NCBI GenBank assembly: GCA_030710605.1
Contig: CP092876.1
Coordinates: forward strand, 65,038,115-65,102,114
DNA length: 64,000 nucleotides
Source of the DNA: Cordylochernes scorpioides
Taxonomy: Eukaryota > Arthropoda > Arachnida > Pseudoscorpiones > Chernetidae
Direction of reading: 5' to 3'
The number at the start of each line of letters is the position of its first letter. Position 1 is the stretch's first letter. Under the pieces are notes generated by a model. It did not search any database, was not told where the DNA came from, and saw only the letters and a list, made by a program, of their open reading frames with translations. Both the position numbers and the translations under genes were made by a program. Shown here piece after piece: positions 22,190 through 33,930 of this stretch.

Positions 22190-23029
22190 TTATTTTACTC
22201 TGGAATGCCGTTGTTGTTGTCGTGTCCAATAAAGAGCCTCAGATGTACCATGCATCTCCATCACATCAGCAGCAATGTCCACTATCTTGGGTGTGTAAAG
22301 CTGCTGCTCTAGGTCTATGTCAAATTTCTGCAAGGCTGCGGCCATTGCTGGACATGAGAATATGTGGGTAGGTGTAAGTTCCACACCAGGACAATTGTTG
22401 CATGCCCTATAGGTTCTTGTGCCATCTGGATGTATTGTCATTCCTTTATAGTGTTTTGTTCTAAGTCTTGTTATAGTTTTTGTCATTTTTCTCTCAGAGT
22501 TTATTTCGCATTTTGATCTTTTCTTATTTTTTTGTTTAATTATCTTGTATTCTGACAAAGAATCAGCGTCAAATAATGACATTTGTTCTTTCCTTTGGCT
22601 CAACTTTCTGGCTTCCTTTGCCAATTCGAATGCCATTTCATTACCCCTGATCCCTGAATGGGCTGGGATTCAATGTAGAATGCAGTTATTCTCCAATGGT
22701 TCCAGTTGGGTAAGTAACGAGTGTATTTTCTGTGTGATTTTAGTATTGCCCTTCTGAATTGCTTCTAGAGCGGATATGGAGTTGCTGTATATTAAAATTC
22801 CTTCTGCTTGATGCAGGGCTGGTTGGTTAAGGCATACATCAAGGGCTTTCCAGATAGCTGTCAGTTCACAAGTGAAGTTTGACGAAATCTGTCCTGCTCC
22901 TTCTTTGATTTTGATGTTTGTTCCATCTTGCAGTATTATGTTAATTCCGGCCCCTCCATTACTCAGGGTAAGGTCTGAAGATCCATCTGTATATGCTGTT
23001 AAAGGGCGTGGCCTAGCATTTTTTATCAA
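22190..23029 (-). pseudogene. LINE A: RNase H and C-terminal zinc region
   Basis: One minus-strand frame of 280 codons with a single in-frame TGA at 22667-22669, where a Trp would be expected (…H-stop-IPAHSGIRGNE). RNase H motifs in order are AYTDGSS, ELTAIW, LIYSNSISAL and IPAHSGIRGNE. The third catalytic Asp appears as Asn. The end holds a C-x2-C…H…C knuckle (CNNCPG…HIFSCP). This is the 3' end of a Jockey/I-group non-LTR retrotransposon, joined at about 23005 to a different LINE in the opposite orientation. Confidence 0.8.
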
Positions 23030-26000
23030 TAATTTGTACTATGAGGACATATCCGTTAATATTCAAAACACATTAGACCTCGAAACCCAAGGTATCAAAG
23101 TCTACCTCAATCAAAACAAAGCCATCAACATATACAATATTTATCACCCTCCAAACAATACATTTATTGACGATGGAACAATGGCTCAATTTCTTACAGA
23201 CAACACTATTATTTTAGGTGACCTTAATGCCAAACATCAACTATGGGGATGTTCTACGCCAAACCCAAGAGGCAAAATACTATCAAACATATTTGACGAC
23301 AATGCCTTCATGTGCTTAAATGATGGGAATCCTACCCATCATTTCTACAGCTATAATACTGCACAAGCCCTTGATATAAGTTTTTACAATCCTGACATTT
23401 TCCACAAATAGCAAATATTAAAAGGTTTTGAAAGTGATCATTTGCCTAATTTGATAGAAATTAGCACCAAGACCAAAACTAGCTCAATTAAGAAAAATTA
23501 TGGAACTTCAAAAAGGCTAATATGATATCTTTCGAAAACACCATTATTAAAGCAGCCAAAGTTTCAATACCAAGAGGTTATATTAAGAAATGGATTCCAA
23601 ATTATACACACCAGGCAAAAAATATTCAAACACTTATAACTAAAAGAAATGAACTACAAAAAAAGTGCACCCAAAACCAAACAAATTGTAGAACTGAACT
23701 GAACATTGTGATTGCAAAAATAAAAAGATTATACGTAAATGTGAAAAGGGAAAAATGGAAACAAACTTGTGAAAACTTGAACCCAAGAAACCCAAATACA
23801 AAACTTTGGAATTTGGCAAAACAAATTGACAGGTCCAGCCACAAACTGAAAACACAAATATGATTAAGAATACAGATGGTACACCAGCAACTAATGACAA
23901 AATTGCTGCCAATCTTTTAGGTAATTCATATCAAATAAGTAGTAAAATCAAGGTTGAAAAAAGGCCCGAAAGATTATTCATGACTGTAAAAATGTCACCA
24001 GCACTCATAATATTTCTTATAAATGACTGCGGCGTATAATTATAAAGCTATACAACCAGTTTAACCGCATAAGTTTCTTTTTATTTATGAAAAATCATTT
24101 TTAATTTCAAAGATAAATAATTTAATATTTCTAACTTTTGGATGACGTATGAAAAGGTTGAATATATGAAGAGTGATAGTCTATATATGAATGGATGACG
24201 TATGGAGGGTGAAAAATATGAAGAGTAATAGCGAACGGAACTATTTTCCATGAAAAAAATCAATATGAAAGAGCTAGCTTATGCATTAGAAAACACTGAC
24301 CTAAAGAAGACTCCTGGGCCAGATGGAATCCATGGCCGAATGATATCAAACTTGGGCAAAATTGGCAAAGAAAGACTTCTTAATATTTTCAATAACTCCT
24401 GGAAAACTGGAAAATTGCCTCAAGACTGTAAAAATGCAACAATAATTCCCATTAAAAAACTTGACAAATCTGCTGATGACCCAAAAAACTACCGACCTAT
24501 CTCCCTCACAAATATTTTCTGCAAATTAATGGAAAAAATTATATTCAGACGACTCACCTACCACCCCGACACAAGAAATCTCTTACCAGAAGAACAATAT
24601 GGATTTAGGAAAGGACATGGGACAATAGTCCAACTCTTATTTTTCACACAAAATGTAAAAGATGCACAAAACAAAAACCAACTATCCACACCATATCTGC
24701 TTTTTAGACCTTACACAAGCTTTTGATAAGGTATGGAAAAACAAGTTAATTACAAAATTATACAAACATTTCAAAATTGATGGAAAAGCTATCACTTGGA
24801 TAAATGATTCCCTTAAAAATATATACATCAGGGTCAAATATAATGGCACTCTATCTAAAACCTTCAAATTGTACCAAGGATTACCACAAGGATCAGTCCT
24901 TAGCCCAACTCTCTTCACCCTATTTATTGCAGGCATAGAAAACAAATTTTCACATAAAACCAATATTGGACTTTTCGCTGATGACATTATTCTATGGAGC
25001 AGCAACACCAACTGGAAAAAAGCTGAAAGAGATTTGAACAAGACTATTCTCCACCTAGAAACAATTTGCTAATAAACACATAAATTAGAATTTAACCCCC
25101 AAAAATCTGAAACCTGTCTTTTTACTACCGATAAGAAACTATACAAAATAAGACCAAATATTATTCTGAAAGAACAACAATTGCAATATAATAAACATCC
25201 TAAATATCTCGGCTACACCCTGGATCCAGAAATTAACTCCAGTAAACATATTGAAGGAGTTGTTAGAAAAGGAAGAGGCCGACTAAAAATCTTGAAATAT
25301 ATTTCAGGAAGAGTGGAGAGCTGAAGCAACAATACTAAAATTAACTTACACATCTCTAATGAGACCTATCTTGGAATATGGATATCAAATCTATGGTACA
25401 GCATCTGAAACAAATCTAAAAACACTGGAAAGGATACAACTAAATGCACCTAGAATTATTACAGGTCTTCGAAATACCTGCCCTAATAATATTGTACTTT
25501 GCGAGGCAGACATTATGCCCTTAAAGGATAGAATAAGCTACAATCTGCCAAAATATATAAACAAAATCAAGAGTTATGAAAATAAACACAGAACTTTCAA
25601 TTACATACTTATTTGGGAACCCAATATAAGACTCAAAAAAGAAGGCCCTCTCCACCTGACCAAAAGAAATGGATTTTTAAAATATAAAGTGGAAAAATAT
25701 TATTAAGCTGAAAAAATATATCCATGCGAACCACTAACAAAATGTTATTTTTAATGCCACTTTAAATGAACCCACCAACAGACAATACCAAAATCCAGAA
25801 TACTTAAAACAATTATCATTAGAGATAATTAATAAAATTCCTAAAAATGCAATAACTATCTATACCGATGGTAGCAGAGACGAGTTGGGACACACTGGCA
25901 GTGGCTCTCTCATTAAAACCACAAATGGCATTGAGAAAATAAACAGAAGAAACCCAGAATTTTGCTCAGTCTTCAGATCAAAACTTATAGCCATCTATGA

Positions 26001-26520
26001 AGTCTTAAAATCCATCAGAAACATTAAACATCACGATATATGGATTCTTACTGATAGTAGAAGTGCCATAAAACACTTGAGTCACACAGGAGAACTTAGA
26101 GACAAAGTAAGCAGGAACATAATTGGTTATCTCCAAAAACTCTCAATACCTCAAAAATTCACCTTCAATGGATACCCTTACATGTTAGCATTGAAGGCAA
26201 TGAAGCTGCTGATGCGCTAGCGAAAAAAGGCACAAAAGAACCCTTGCTACAGAAAAATAAACTTACTTTTAAAGAAATAGAAACAGTAGCCAAAATAAAC
26301 AAGAACTGGAGGATCCCACCTAAGCACAGTTGGTATACCCTAGAAGCAGATGGCCACCCAGACCTTTCGGTCCACAAGCCGGCATGCGAAGCATGCCCTT
26401 CGCTGCTATTCTGTTCAACTCATAAGCCAAGTAATGGTATCCAAGCTAGTGCTTGGACATTGTACCTGGAAACACCACCTCCCAGACAACGTGTCTTGAA
26501 GGATTTCTATACCGGTGGCC
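23000..26520 (+). pseudogene. LINE B: endonuclease, reverse transcriptase and RNase H
   Basis: Plus-strand remnants in the right order. The APE-type endonuclease C-terminal half (23000-23410) shows IYNIYHPPN and ILGDLNAKHQLWG. A linker follows (23522-23863). The reverse transcriptase (24250-25072) shows KTPGPDGIHG, YRPISL, GFRKGHG, LPQGSVLSP and FADDIILW. A thumb region covers 25359-25706. RNase H (25860-26220) shows YTDGSRD and LTDSRSAI, then the catalytic WIPLHVSIEGNEAAD in another frame. At least six frame breaks disable it. It belongs to the Jockey-like group. Confidence 0.85.
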
Positions 26521-26559
26521 TTTAATCACAGCAAAATAGGAAACTATCTACTGTGTCCA

Positions 26560-28925
26560 GCAGGGACCGCTGGGAGGCAGCCACCGGTCGACTCTGTTCA
26601 CTCACAGCTGAGGAAAAGCTCAGCTGCCACGTCGTGGGCTTTCTCAAGAAGCTTGCTGTGATTTCTCAGCAGCTTACTCTCGATCGCGCCCCTCGCCCTC
26701 CTTCTCTCTTCCTGCACACCCACTACCCTTGGACAATCCAAGACGTAGTGGCGTGCATTCACATCCCTTTCTCCATAGACGCAATCAGGGTTTCTCTTAA
26801 TTTTAAATCTGTGGAGACTTGGGGAAGAGCCCATGTCCCGAACTACCCTAATGAGTTTGTGGGACATTACCTTACAGAGGTACTTGGGTGTTGTTACCCT
26901 ATTGAATACCTCTCTCCCCTTCACACTGTTCCTCCATCTGTCCAACCATAAGTCCTGGACTTGACCCCTGATCCTCCTATAAACTTCTTTCTTGGTCACT
27001 GGGGTCCTCAGTGATCTACCTCTAAAGCATCCTGCCTTAGCGATCCTGTCTGCGAACTCATTACCTTCGATGAGGCTGTGTCTCCTAAACCAAGGGAGCT
27101 CCGGAGCCCGCGTCATCGTCTCCAGCTCCTGGATTATTTGATGCGCGAGTGGCGACGAGGGCCGACATACAATCTGAATAGAGGCGGTCCGGGCTGAAGT
27201 TCTTCTCGGCACACACTCTGAGGGCTACCCTGATCGCAACCAGCTCGGCTGAAAAGACCAAATTGTCCACTCTGAGTGCTAAACCTTCTTGGAAGATCAG
27301 CTCTCCATTAGTGAATATCACTACCCCAGCTCCAGTATTGGTTCCAGACTTACTACCATCAGTGAAAACCTCCGTGCCAATCCCTGTCGGCCCTCTAGGA
27401 CTCCAATTCCACTTTGGCAACCACTGCGGAGGCTTCCTTGTGTCCCTCTTCGATTCCAGGGCCCCCGCTTAAAGTCCCAGGGCATCTTCCCTTTTCTCCC
27501 AGATCTTCTGTCTGATGGTCTCCTCCTCTAGTTTCAATCCCAGGAAAATAAGCCCAGCGAGGACCAAAAAGGCCTCACTGCTGGTAGTGCGATATCCCCC
27601 TATGATTCTGAGTGCCGCTGTCCTCTGCACTCTCTCTAGAGTTGTTGCCACCTTCTGATCCCTGTTTCGGCGCTACCAAGCCCCGGAAGCATATAGCAAG
27701 ATTGGCTCGACACAGGAGAGGCAGAGGTTCCTAAAAAATAGTACCCTCCTTCTCTCTCCCCCCCCCCCCCCCTGTTGAGGGCCAACCAGGACAGGCCTGC
27801 ACAACGCCTCCCTGCCTCTCGCCACCATCTCCTCCGCCTGGTATTGCCAACCCATCTTGTCATCAATGACCACCCCCAGGATGGTCATCCTATTGACCAA
27901 CGCTACCCTCCGTCCTACCATCCGGATAGCCAGCTTGTGTTCCCATTTGATCCCTTTCCTTTTAGTTCTTATGTCCCTAGGCTTAAAGCTGAGGGCTTTA
28001 GTTTTGGAGACATTGAACTTAAGGCCAGAGTCATGGGCCCAGATCGAGAAAAATTGGAGAGAAGTTTCAACACACTTCTCAGCCTTCGCTCTCGAAGCAG
28101 TCTCAATGATGAGGAACTGGTCGTCAGCATAGAGAACCAGCCTGGCTCCCTCAGGGAGCTCCTCCTGGAAAACGGTGTTTACCAGGATATTCCACAGAAT
28201 AGGTCCGCAGCAAGAGCCCTGGGGGCAACCCCTAGCACAGTTTCTTTCCAACTTCCGCCCACCAAAACTGAGGCTAATCCGTCTATCCTTCAGGAAGTCA
28301 CGAATCAAGCTGCACAAATTATCAGGACAACCCATGTCCATCAAATTTTTCATTAACTTGTTCCAGCTCATGGAGTTGAACGCGCCATCAATGTCCAGGG
28401 CCACGAAAAGAACCCAAGCACCCTTATTTAAGCCCATCTCAACCCCCTCTAACACCTCGTTCAGAGCTGTGGTTGTGGACTTCCCTTCCCTAAAACCATG
28501 TTGGAAAGAGGAAAGGAGCTCATTACTCTCTAGCCAGTGCTTCAGTCGCTGAGCTAGTAGGCTATCCAGGACCTTACCTAGACACACTAGTAAAGAAAGC
28601 GGACGATAATCATTAGGAGAATTACCCTTTCTACCAGACATTTCGAGAAGCACTACTCGGGCAACCTTCCATGCCTCAGGAAATGTACCAGTGTCCAGGC
28701 ACTTATTGAATAACCTGGAAAGAAGCGATGGGTGCATCCTTACCAGGGCTTTCACGACCGTGTTATCGATCCCTTCGGGACCAGAAGATTTAATTTTCCC
28801 GAACTTGAAAGCCGTCAGTTTCACCTCATTCTCAGAAAAGGGCGGATCCACCAAACCACAAGTGGTCAGAGAGATCTCGTCCTCTGGTTCCTCGTTTCCG
28901 AAGTGCCGATCCAAGTTGTTTTTAT
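26560..28925 (-). pseudogene. LINE C: reverse transcriptase and RNase H, GC-richer
   Basis: A long minus-strand frame (27673-28914, 413 codons) holds the reverse transcriptase: SSGPEGIDN, NDYRPLSLLV, FQHGFREGKST, ALDIDGAFNSMSW, GCPQGSCCGP and the catalytic YADDQFL. RNase H follows with breaks (27085-27420: VFTDGSKSGT, AELVAIRVAL, LYSDCMSALV). A C-terminal C…H…C tail ends near 26620. The order suits the R1/I-type assemblage. Base composition is far less AT-rich than the host, so it is a recent arrival or from a family with a different codon bias. Frameshifts separate the parts. Confidence 0.83.
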
Positions 28926-28929
28926 TTTG

Positions 28930-31310
28930 TCTTCTGCTTTCGAGCGAGTAGGTCTAGAGCACATTCTCTCTGAATTTTCTCATTGTTGGTGGATGAAACA
29001 GCACCAGTGATTATTTTGGCCGCTTTTGCTTGAACACTGTCTAGTCTTACTTTTAGTGATGAGCTTGAGGGAGCCCAGACCGGTGTTGCATATTCCATTA
29101 TCGGTCTTATTAAGGTGGTATATGTTGTTCTGAGAATTCTGGGTTTTGCTCCCCAATTTGTTCCACATAGCCTTCTCAGAATGTTTAGTTTTCTGATAGC
29201 TCTATTTGAGGTGCTAATTATGTGCTATGAAAATTAAAATTCCTCATAAATAATAATTAAAATGATATTTTTGACATCTTGTCAATACATACACAGTCTG
29301 CACTATTAAAAAAAGATAATATGCATTATATACACTATGTACAATGAATATGGCGCCTCTGCCAGCGCTGCAGAGTTTGGTGGAGAATCGCCAGTGGGTC
29401 TCCAGCGACACCACGCATTTTGCGATCTACGATGAATACGTAGATCGCGTACTTCGCCGCTTAGGATATGGTGATGGCGTGGTCCTCGAGACCAACTGGA
29501 AAGATCCAGGACTACAGTATCACACCTAGGTATTATGGATTTCTAATTTTATCAATTATTTGTTTGTTTATGCTTATTTTGTGGTTATATTTATGCCTTT
29601 TTCCCTGGGAGTGGAGAAGACGCATAGGTTTGGTTTTATTGGGTTTATGGTCATTTGGAGTTCGATTGCCCACTTCTCCAGTCCTCTCATTGATGTCTTC
29701 AGTATCTTTTACGATTTTTCTATGCTGCTACTTGTGTGCCATATGGCTTTATCATCTGCATAACAGGCAACCTTTGTGTCTTCAGTGAGGTAAGGATGTA
29801 TGTCGTTATAGCAGATATAGCAGATAGAGTAGAGGACTGAGCACAGATCCCTGAGGTACACCAGCCCATGTTCTTCCTTCCTTGGAAAATTCTCCATTGA
29901 CCCGAACCTTTAACCTTCTTCCCCTTAAGAAGTCTGCAATCCAGATTAAGGTTTTTCCTCTTACTCCGATGTTGTGCAGCTTTTCACGTAATATCTCCCT
30001 CCACACTCGATCAAAAGCTGAGGTCTTATCAAGGAATATAGCCGTGGTCTTCTTTAGCGGTTTTTCCCGGAAAGAATCTATTATTGATTGACAGAAGTAG
30101 AACAGTTGATCAGTTGTACAGAATCTATAGGCCGTTTGGTAGAGGTTTATTTTATTATTTTTTGTGAGCCAGACTATGAGCCTAGAGTGGATAATTCGTT
30201 CTGGTATTTTACAAAGTATGCTGGCGAGAGCAATTGGCTGATAGTTCTTGTATTCCTTGGCATCTTTGTTTGGCTTCAGTATTGACACTATAATTGATAT
30301 CTTCCAATTCTTTGGTAGTTTACCAGTTTGCCATGAAATGTTCAGTATTCGTAGGAGTTGATTATTAGCTTTGACTTCAAAGTGTTTAATGATTTGACCA
30401 AAGATTAGATTATCTCTTGGTGACCTCTTGGATTTTTTTATTGATGAGTTTAGCTCATTCAGTGTGAAGTCTCTCGAGAAAATATCTTGTTGATGGAAGT
30501 TTCTTGCTTGTTTAACTAACTGGTTTATATTATTTTTAGAGTCCTGTCTTCATTCGTATAGTTGAGTATGGAAGTGCTTGAAAGATATTCAGCAATTATG
30601 TCAGCCATCTGTTTGTTCTCGTTCTCGCTGTTCTATTCATATCGGTTAGAGTATTGGAGGATTGGTGTTGGTTTTGATTGTTCTCTAACACTCTAATTAT
30701 ATTCCAGTGTTGGCTGTCCTTTCTTGGATCCATTTTTTTCGCAGAATTCTGCCATTTTTCTTGTTTGAATATCCAAATTTCTTGTTACATTTTGTGAATA
30801 ATTTCAATGAGTTCCTTTCTGTTTTATTTGTTTTAAGAAGTCCATTGATATTGTCTCTCTCTCTGAAATCATTGCCTCGATGTTGTGGTCCTTCCAGTAA
30901 GGTATCCACAGGTCTTTACGTCTACCTCTAGTTATCGATGATCTTTTGCAGCTTTTTAAATGTTCGAAGAGAATTTTTCCAAGCTTTTGTCAAGCGTTCT
31001 GTAATTCAATTTTTCGTTGCACAGTTCTTCAAGCTTTTCTGTGAATTTTTTTCAAGTCGGCTTTCCTAAAGTTCCATGTTCTTTTATTCTAATGGACATT
31101 CTCAATTTTGAAGTTTAGGGTTGTTAAAATTGGTCTGTGGTCACTGATTGCACCTCTCAGGATTTTCCATTGTGTTGTGGGTGCGATGTTGTAATTTATC
31201 GCTGTGATGTCTATTGCGGATTCTGTGCCCGTGGACTTAGATAGATAGGTGTTCTCTCCGTTATTCAACGGTGTAAGGTCGAGGTCGGTTAGCATGTCCT
31301 CAACCTACTG
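28930..31310 (-). pseudogene. LINE D: endonuclease end and reverse transcriptase, interrupted
   Basis: Minus-strand pieces in order. The end of an APE endonuclease (31089-31295) shows AIDITAIN and ISDHRPILTTL. The reverse transcriptase (29709-30288) shows KNYQPIALAS, IFLDKTSAFDRVW, GVPQGSVLSPLLY and CYADDKAIW. The C-terminal part (28980-29215) shows MEYATPVW. A different sequence, 29216-29540, interrupts it. It is Jockey-like and distinct from LINE B. Frameshifts and missing segments show it is inactive. Its left end abuts LINE C and its right end the transposase remnant. Confidence 0.8.
29216..29540 (+). other. Unidentified insert with a 61-codon reading frame
   Basis: This breaks LINE D and does not belong to it. 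The plus-strand frame 29344-29529 starts MNMAPLPALQSLVEN, ends in TAG and is distinctly GC-rich, while its left flank (29216-29340) is AT-rich. The peptide is hydrophilic, with charged and aromatic residues spaced like a folded domain (WVSSDTTHFAIYDEYVDRVL). I do not recognise the family. It could be a piece of another transposon or a captured exon. Confidence 0.4.
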
Positions 31311-31319
31311 ACTTTTGTT

Positions 31320-31880
31320 ATTCTGGACAGGTGATCCCATTTGGGCAACAGAAAACCCTAGGATTTTCACAGAAATGCCACTTTACCAGCCTAGAGTTAC
31401 AGTTTTGTGTGGGTTCACTTCTTTTATTATTGGGTCATTTTTCTTTGAAAAATCAATGGAAGAACTTTTAAAACCGTTTTTGTAACTGGTGAACGTTATG
31501 AGAAAAGGGTATTCCCATATTGCAGGGTAAAAGCGCTAAGCGAAATAACATTCATGAAAGATGGAGGACCTCCTCATATCTCCCGAGGTGCCAAACAATT
31601 GCTGAAGGATACGTTCGGTGAAAATCGTGTGATAGGTCGCCACTTTATATACCAGTGGCCTCCAAGATCAACAGACTTGACGCCTTGCGATTTTTGTTTA
31701 TGGGGATACATTAAATCGTGTGTTTATCGATGCTGGCCTACCACATTGGCCATGTTGAAGGCTTCTATCAGATGGCACGCTTTATCAATTTAAAAGATAT
31801 GTTATTTAATGCTGTCCATTCTGTCATTTATCGTCTGCCGGCGGTGATTGAGAATGAAGGGTGCCACATTGAGCAAGGAT
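31320..31880 (+). pseudogene. mariner-superfamily transposase remnant of the 11.4-kb element
   Basis: The reading runs through ENPRIFTEMPLYQPRVTV, FFFEKS, the second catalytic Asp in MKDGGPPHI and the third in PPRSTDLTPCDFCLWGYIK. I count about 42 residues between them. It lacks the DNA-binding N-terminus and the first Asp and has a frame change before 31554. It was probably the transposase that recognised the 397-bp ends. Its 5' part was replaced by LINE D. Confidence 0.78.
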
Positions 31881-31889
31881 TGTGACCTA

Positions 31890-32662
31890 ATACAAGAGAG
31901 AAGGCAGTTACCTCATGTGTTGTATAAGCCGCCATGTATTATATTATCTATCAATATTTTGCAGCTCTTTGTGCTGGGATATGGGGATAATAAATGCTGT
32001 CCTCTCATCTTGACTCTTTTTTTTTTGTGAACAGTAATATTTTGTTTGTCATTTGCTCACATATTATGTCGTGCAAACCAGAGTGTTATAACTTCTCGAA
32101 TAACACTGTTACACACAATTGTACCCCTTATGTTTAGTTTTTCGCTTTTCACTCATTAGAAGAAATACATAGATGATAGATAACATAGAAATACATACAT
32201 AAGAAATACATGTAGCATAAGGAATATTTTCTGTACACCAATAACTTTAGAAATTTTGTGAAAAAAATAATACAAAATGATTTTACTACCACGTTTTTCA
32301 ACGCAAAAGGTCGATTTAAAATTTATTTTTATTTGAGGGGACACATTTTTAAAATTGTGTACAGTATAATAAACAATGATAACATTTGACAAGCCCATAG
32401 GATATTTGGAATAAAGTACGACAAATATATTTTGTCACTCCCCTTTATATTTCATTTGTTGGATCATGACAAATATCCAGTTAAATAGTCAAGGGTCGCC
32501 AATCAGTCAAGAAACTACACATTTCTTATAGCAAGAAATCCTATTAATAGTGCCATCATAATTTTTGGTTCTATATTAACATTTCAAAAATTCGTGTATT
32601 GAAATCAGCAGTGTTTTTCAAACATTCAATCTATTTCACAAAACCTCATATAAAAATAAATA
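31890..32662. other. AT-rich filler before the right inverted repeat
   Basis: No gene is seen. The open frames in it are low-complexity AT-rich sequence. It belongs to the 11.4-kb element. Confidence 0.5.
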
Positions 32663-33059
32663 TTTTGCTACATGTTTTAATTTGCATTTACCTATTTTAC
32701 ATATCTCTGATTGTATTTAAAATCGTTAAACAATTCTTCATACTTTTGGCGAAGTGGTGTTTTATTGATTTGTTATTTGATATTATTAGGGTTCTTTCCT
32801 GGTATTCGAAAAGGAAAAATACGTGTCGATCAGTTATATTTTTCAATTTATCAAACAATTTGGCCGCTGAATCTCTGATTCTGGTAGAGCGCCATCTGGC
32901 GAATAAAATTGTAACTAAAATCAATTTCGAATTTTACATTATTTGCCATAAAAAATCCCATTGCATCCTGAACACAATGGTGTTTACCGCATTGCTCTAG
33001 CGCGAATATTCGCGGAGTTATTAATTTTTAAAGTTGTGCGGGACTTTTGGATCACCCTG
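32663..33059 (-). repeat. Right 397-bp terminal inverted repeat
   Basis: Reverse complement of 21661-22057, ending GGATCACCCTG before the duplicated TA. The remaining N-terminal part of the host mariner transposase resumes at 33062 on the minus strand. Confidence 0.88.
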
Positions 33060-33489
33060 TATTATTATTTGTAATTTTTCTATCAGCAACAATTAAACAC
33101 GTACCTGTCCAATATTGCGATCCTTGTTGACGTCAATGGCTAACCTGACCTTGAATCATTTGCGATTCTCTTACGGTCATCTTTAAAACGTTTATACCAG
33201 AAATAAACTTTCGTTCGTGACTATTTTTCGCCTTCATAAGCTTTATTAATTAATGCTAATGTCTCTGTGAAAGGCCTTTTTAATTTTACACAAAATTTAA
33301 TATTTGCCCTTTGCTCAAAGGATGACATTGCAGAAACCGACGTTAGCTAAATACAACTAAAATATGCCTAAAATGAATACTACGCATGCGCATTACTGGC
33401 GTTGCTAAATTAAATTATAGTTTAGGCTTTGTTCTTTACAGTAAAATTGATTTTACATTTTTCAAAAGTCGTTTCATATTTTATTTTTT

Positions 33490-33930
33490 AGTATGAAATA
33501 AAGTATGAAGAGGAGCTTCTTTATAATAATGGGAAGCCATAAATGTAAGCATTCTTGTCCAAGTTGGCTGTAAAATGAGTATGTTGTTCAGCTGTAATGA
33601 GACCAGATTTTTTCATGTTGTTTAGGGATTTTCTGAACATTTTGGTAAGGGTGCTGTTTTCTTGTGGGGAGATAGATGAGAAGGTGGAGCTGTCTTGAAG
33701 GATGTCTGTCATCTTTCCTATGTAATCTGATCGGTCCATTATGACGGGGTGGTTTCCTTTATCCGCTCTTGTAAATACTAGGGATTTGTAGCTTTTTAAC
33801 TTATTGATTATGGCTTTGTTGTTGTGTCTGGGTACTTTGTTCCGGTCTGGTCTTAGTAGGGCTTGGGCAATCGCATTCCATGCTTTAAAGAATAAAGAAG
33901 CTCCTCTTCATACTTTATTTCATACTAATT
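33490..33930 (-). mobile_element. PLE fragment with short inverted ends, inside mariner
   Basis: The minus-strand reading (33521-33890) is the N-terminal side of a PLE reverse transcriptase: FTRADKGNHPVIM, DYIGKMTDILQD, then a Leu/Ile-Pro end where the IYGLPKIHK motif would start. It is bounded by inverted repeats of about 34 bp (AGTATGAAATAAAGTATGAA at 33491 and the inverse near 33909-33928). Confidence 0.7.

Larger units (their letters stand above)
21661..33059. mobile_element. 11.4-kb inverted-repeat transposon with TA duplication, packed with LINEs
   Basis: Both ends read inward CAGGGTGATCCAAAAGTCCC. The inverted repeats are 397 bp each (21661-22057 and 32663-33059) and very similar. TA is duplicated outside (21659-21660, 33060-33061), and the intact mariner copies show the single TA target. 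A broken mariner-superfamily transposase lies near the right end (31320-31880). The rest of the 11,399 bp is four LINE pieces. It is a DNA transposon of the Tc1/mariner superfamily enlarged by nested retrotransposons. Whether it moved at this size is unknown. Confidence 0.85.

Noticed and set aside
22190-26520. LINE A and LINE B as one twin-primed (5'-inverted) insertion
   Set aside because: Each carries its own RNase H domain, and the sequences differ, so they are two elements joined at about 23005.
27775-28356. 193-codon plus-strand frame
   Set aside because: It is antisense to the reverse transcriptase of LINE C, whose motifs are on the minus strand. It is a shadow of GC-rich coding DNA.
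30697-30931. Paired 70-75-codon frames on opposite strands
   Set aside because: Part of the decayed LINE D between its endonuclease and reverse transcriptase. Neither is a separate gene.
32599-33000. 133-codon frame in the right inverted repeat
   Set aside because: It lies across the non-coding 397-bp repeat and adjoining AT-rich DNA. The mirror repeat does not keep an equivalent protein.
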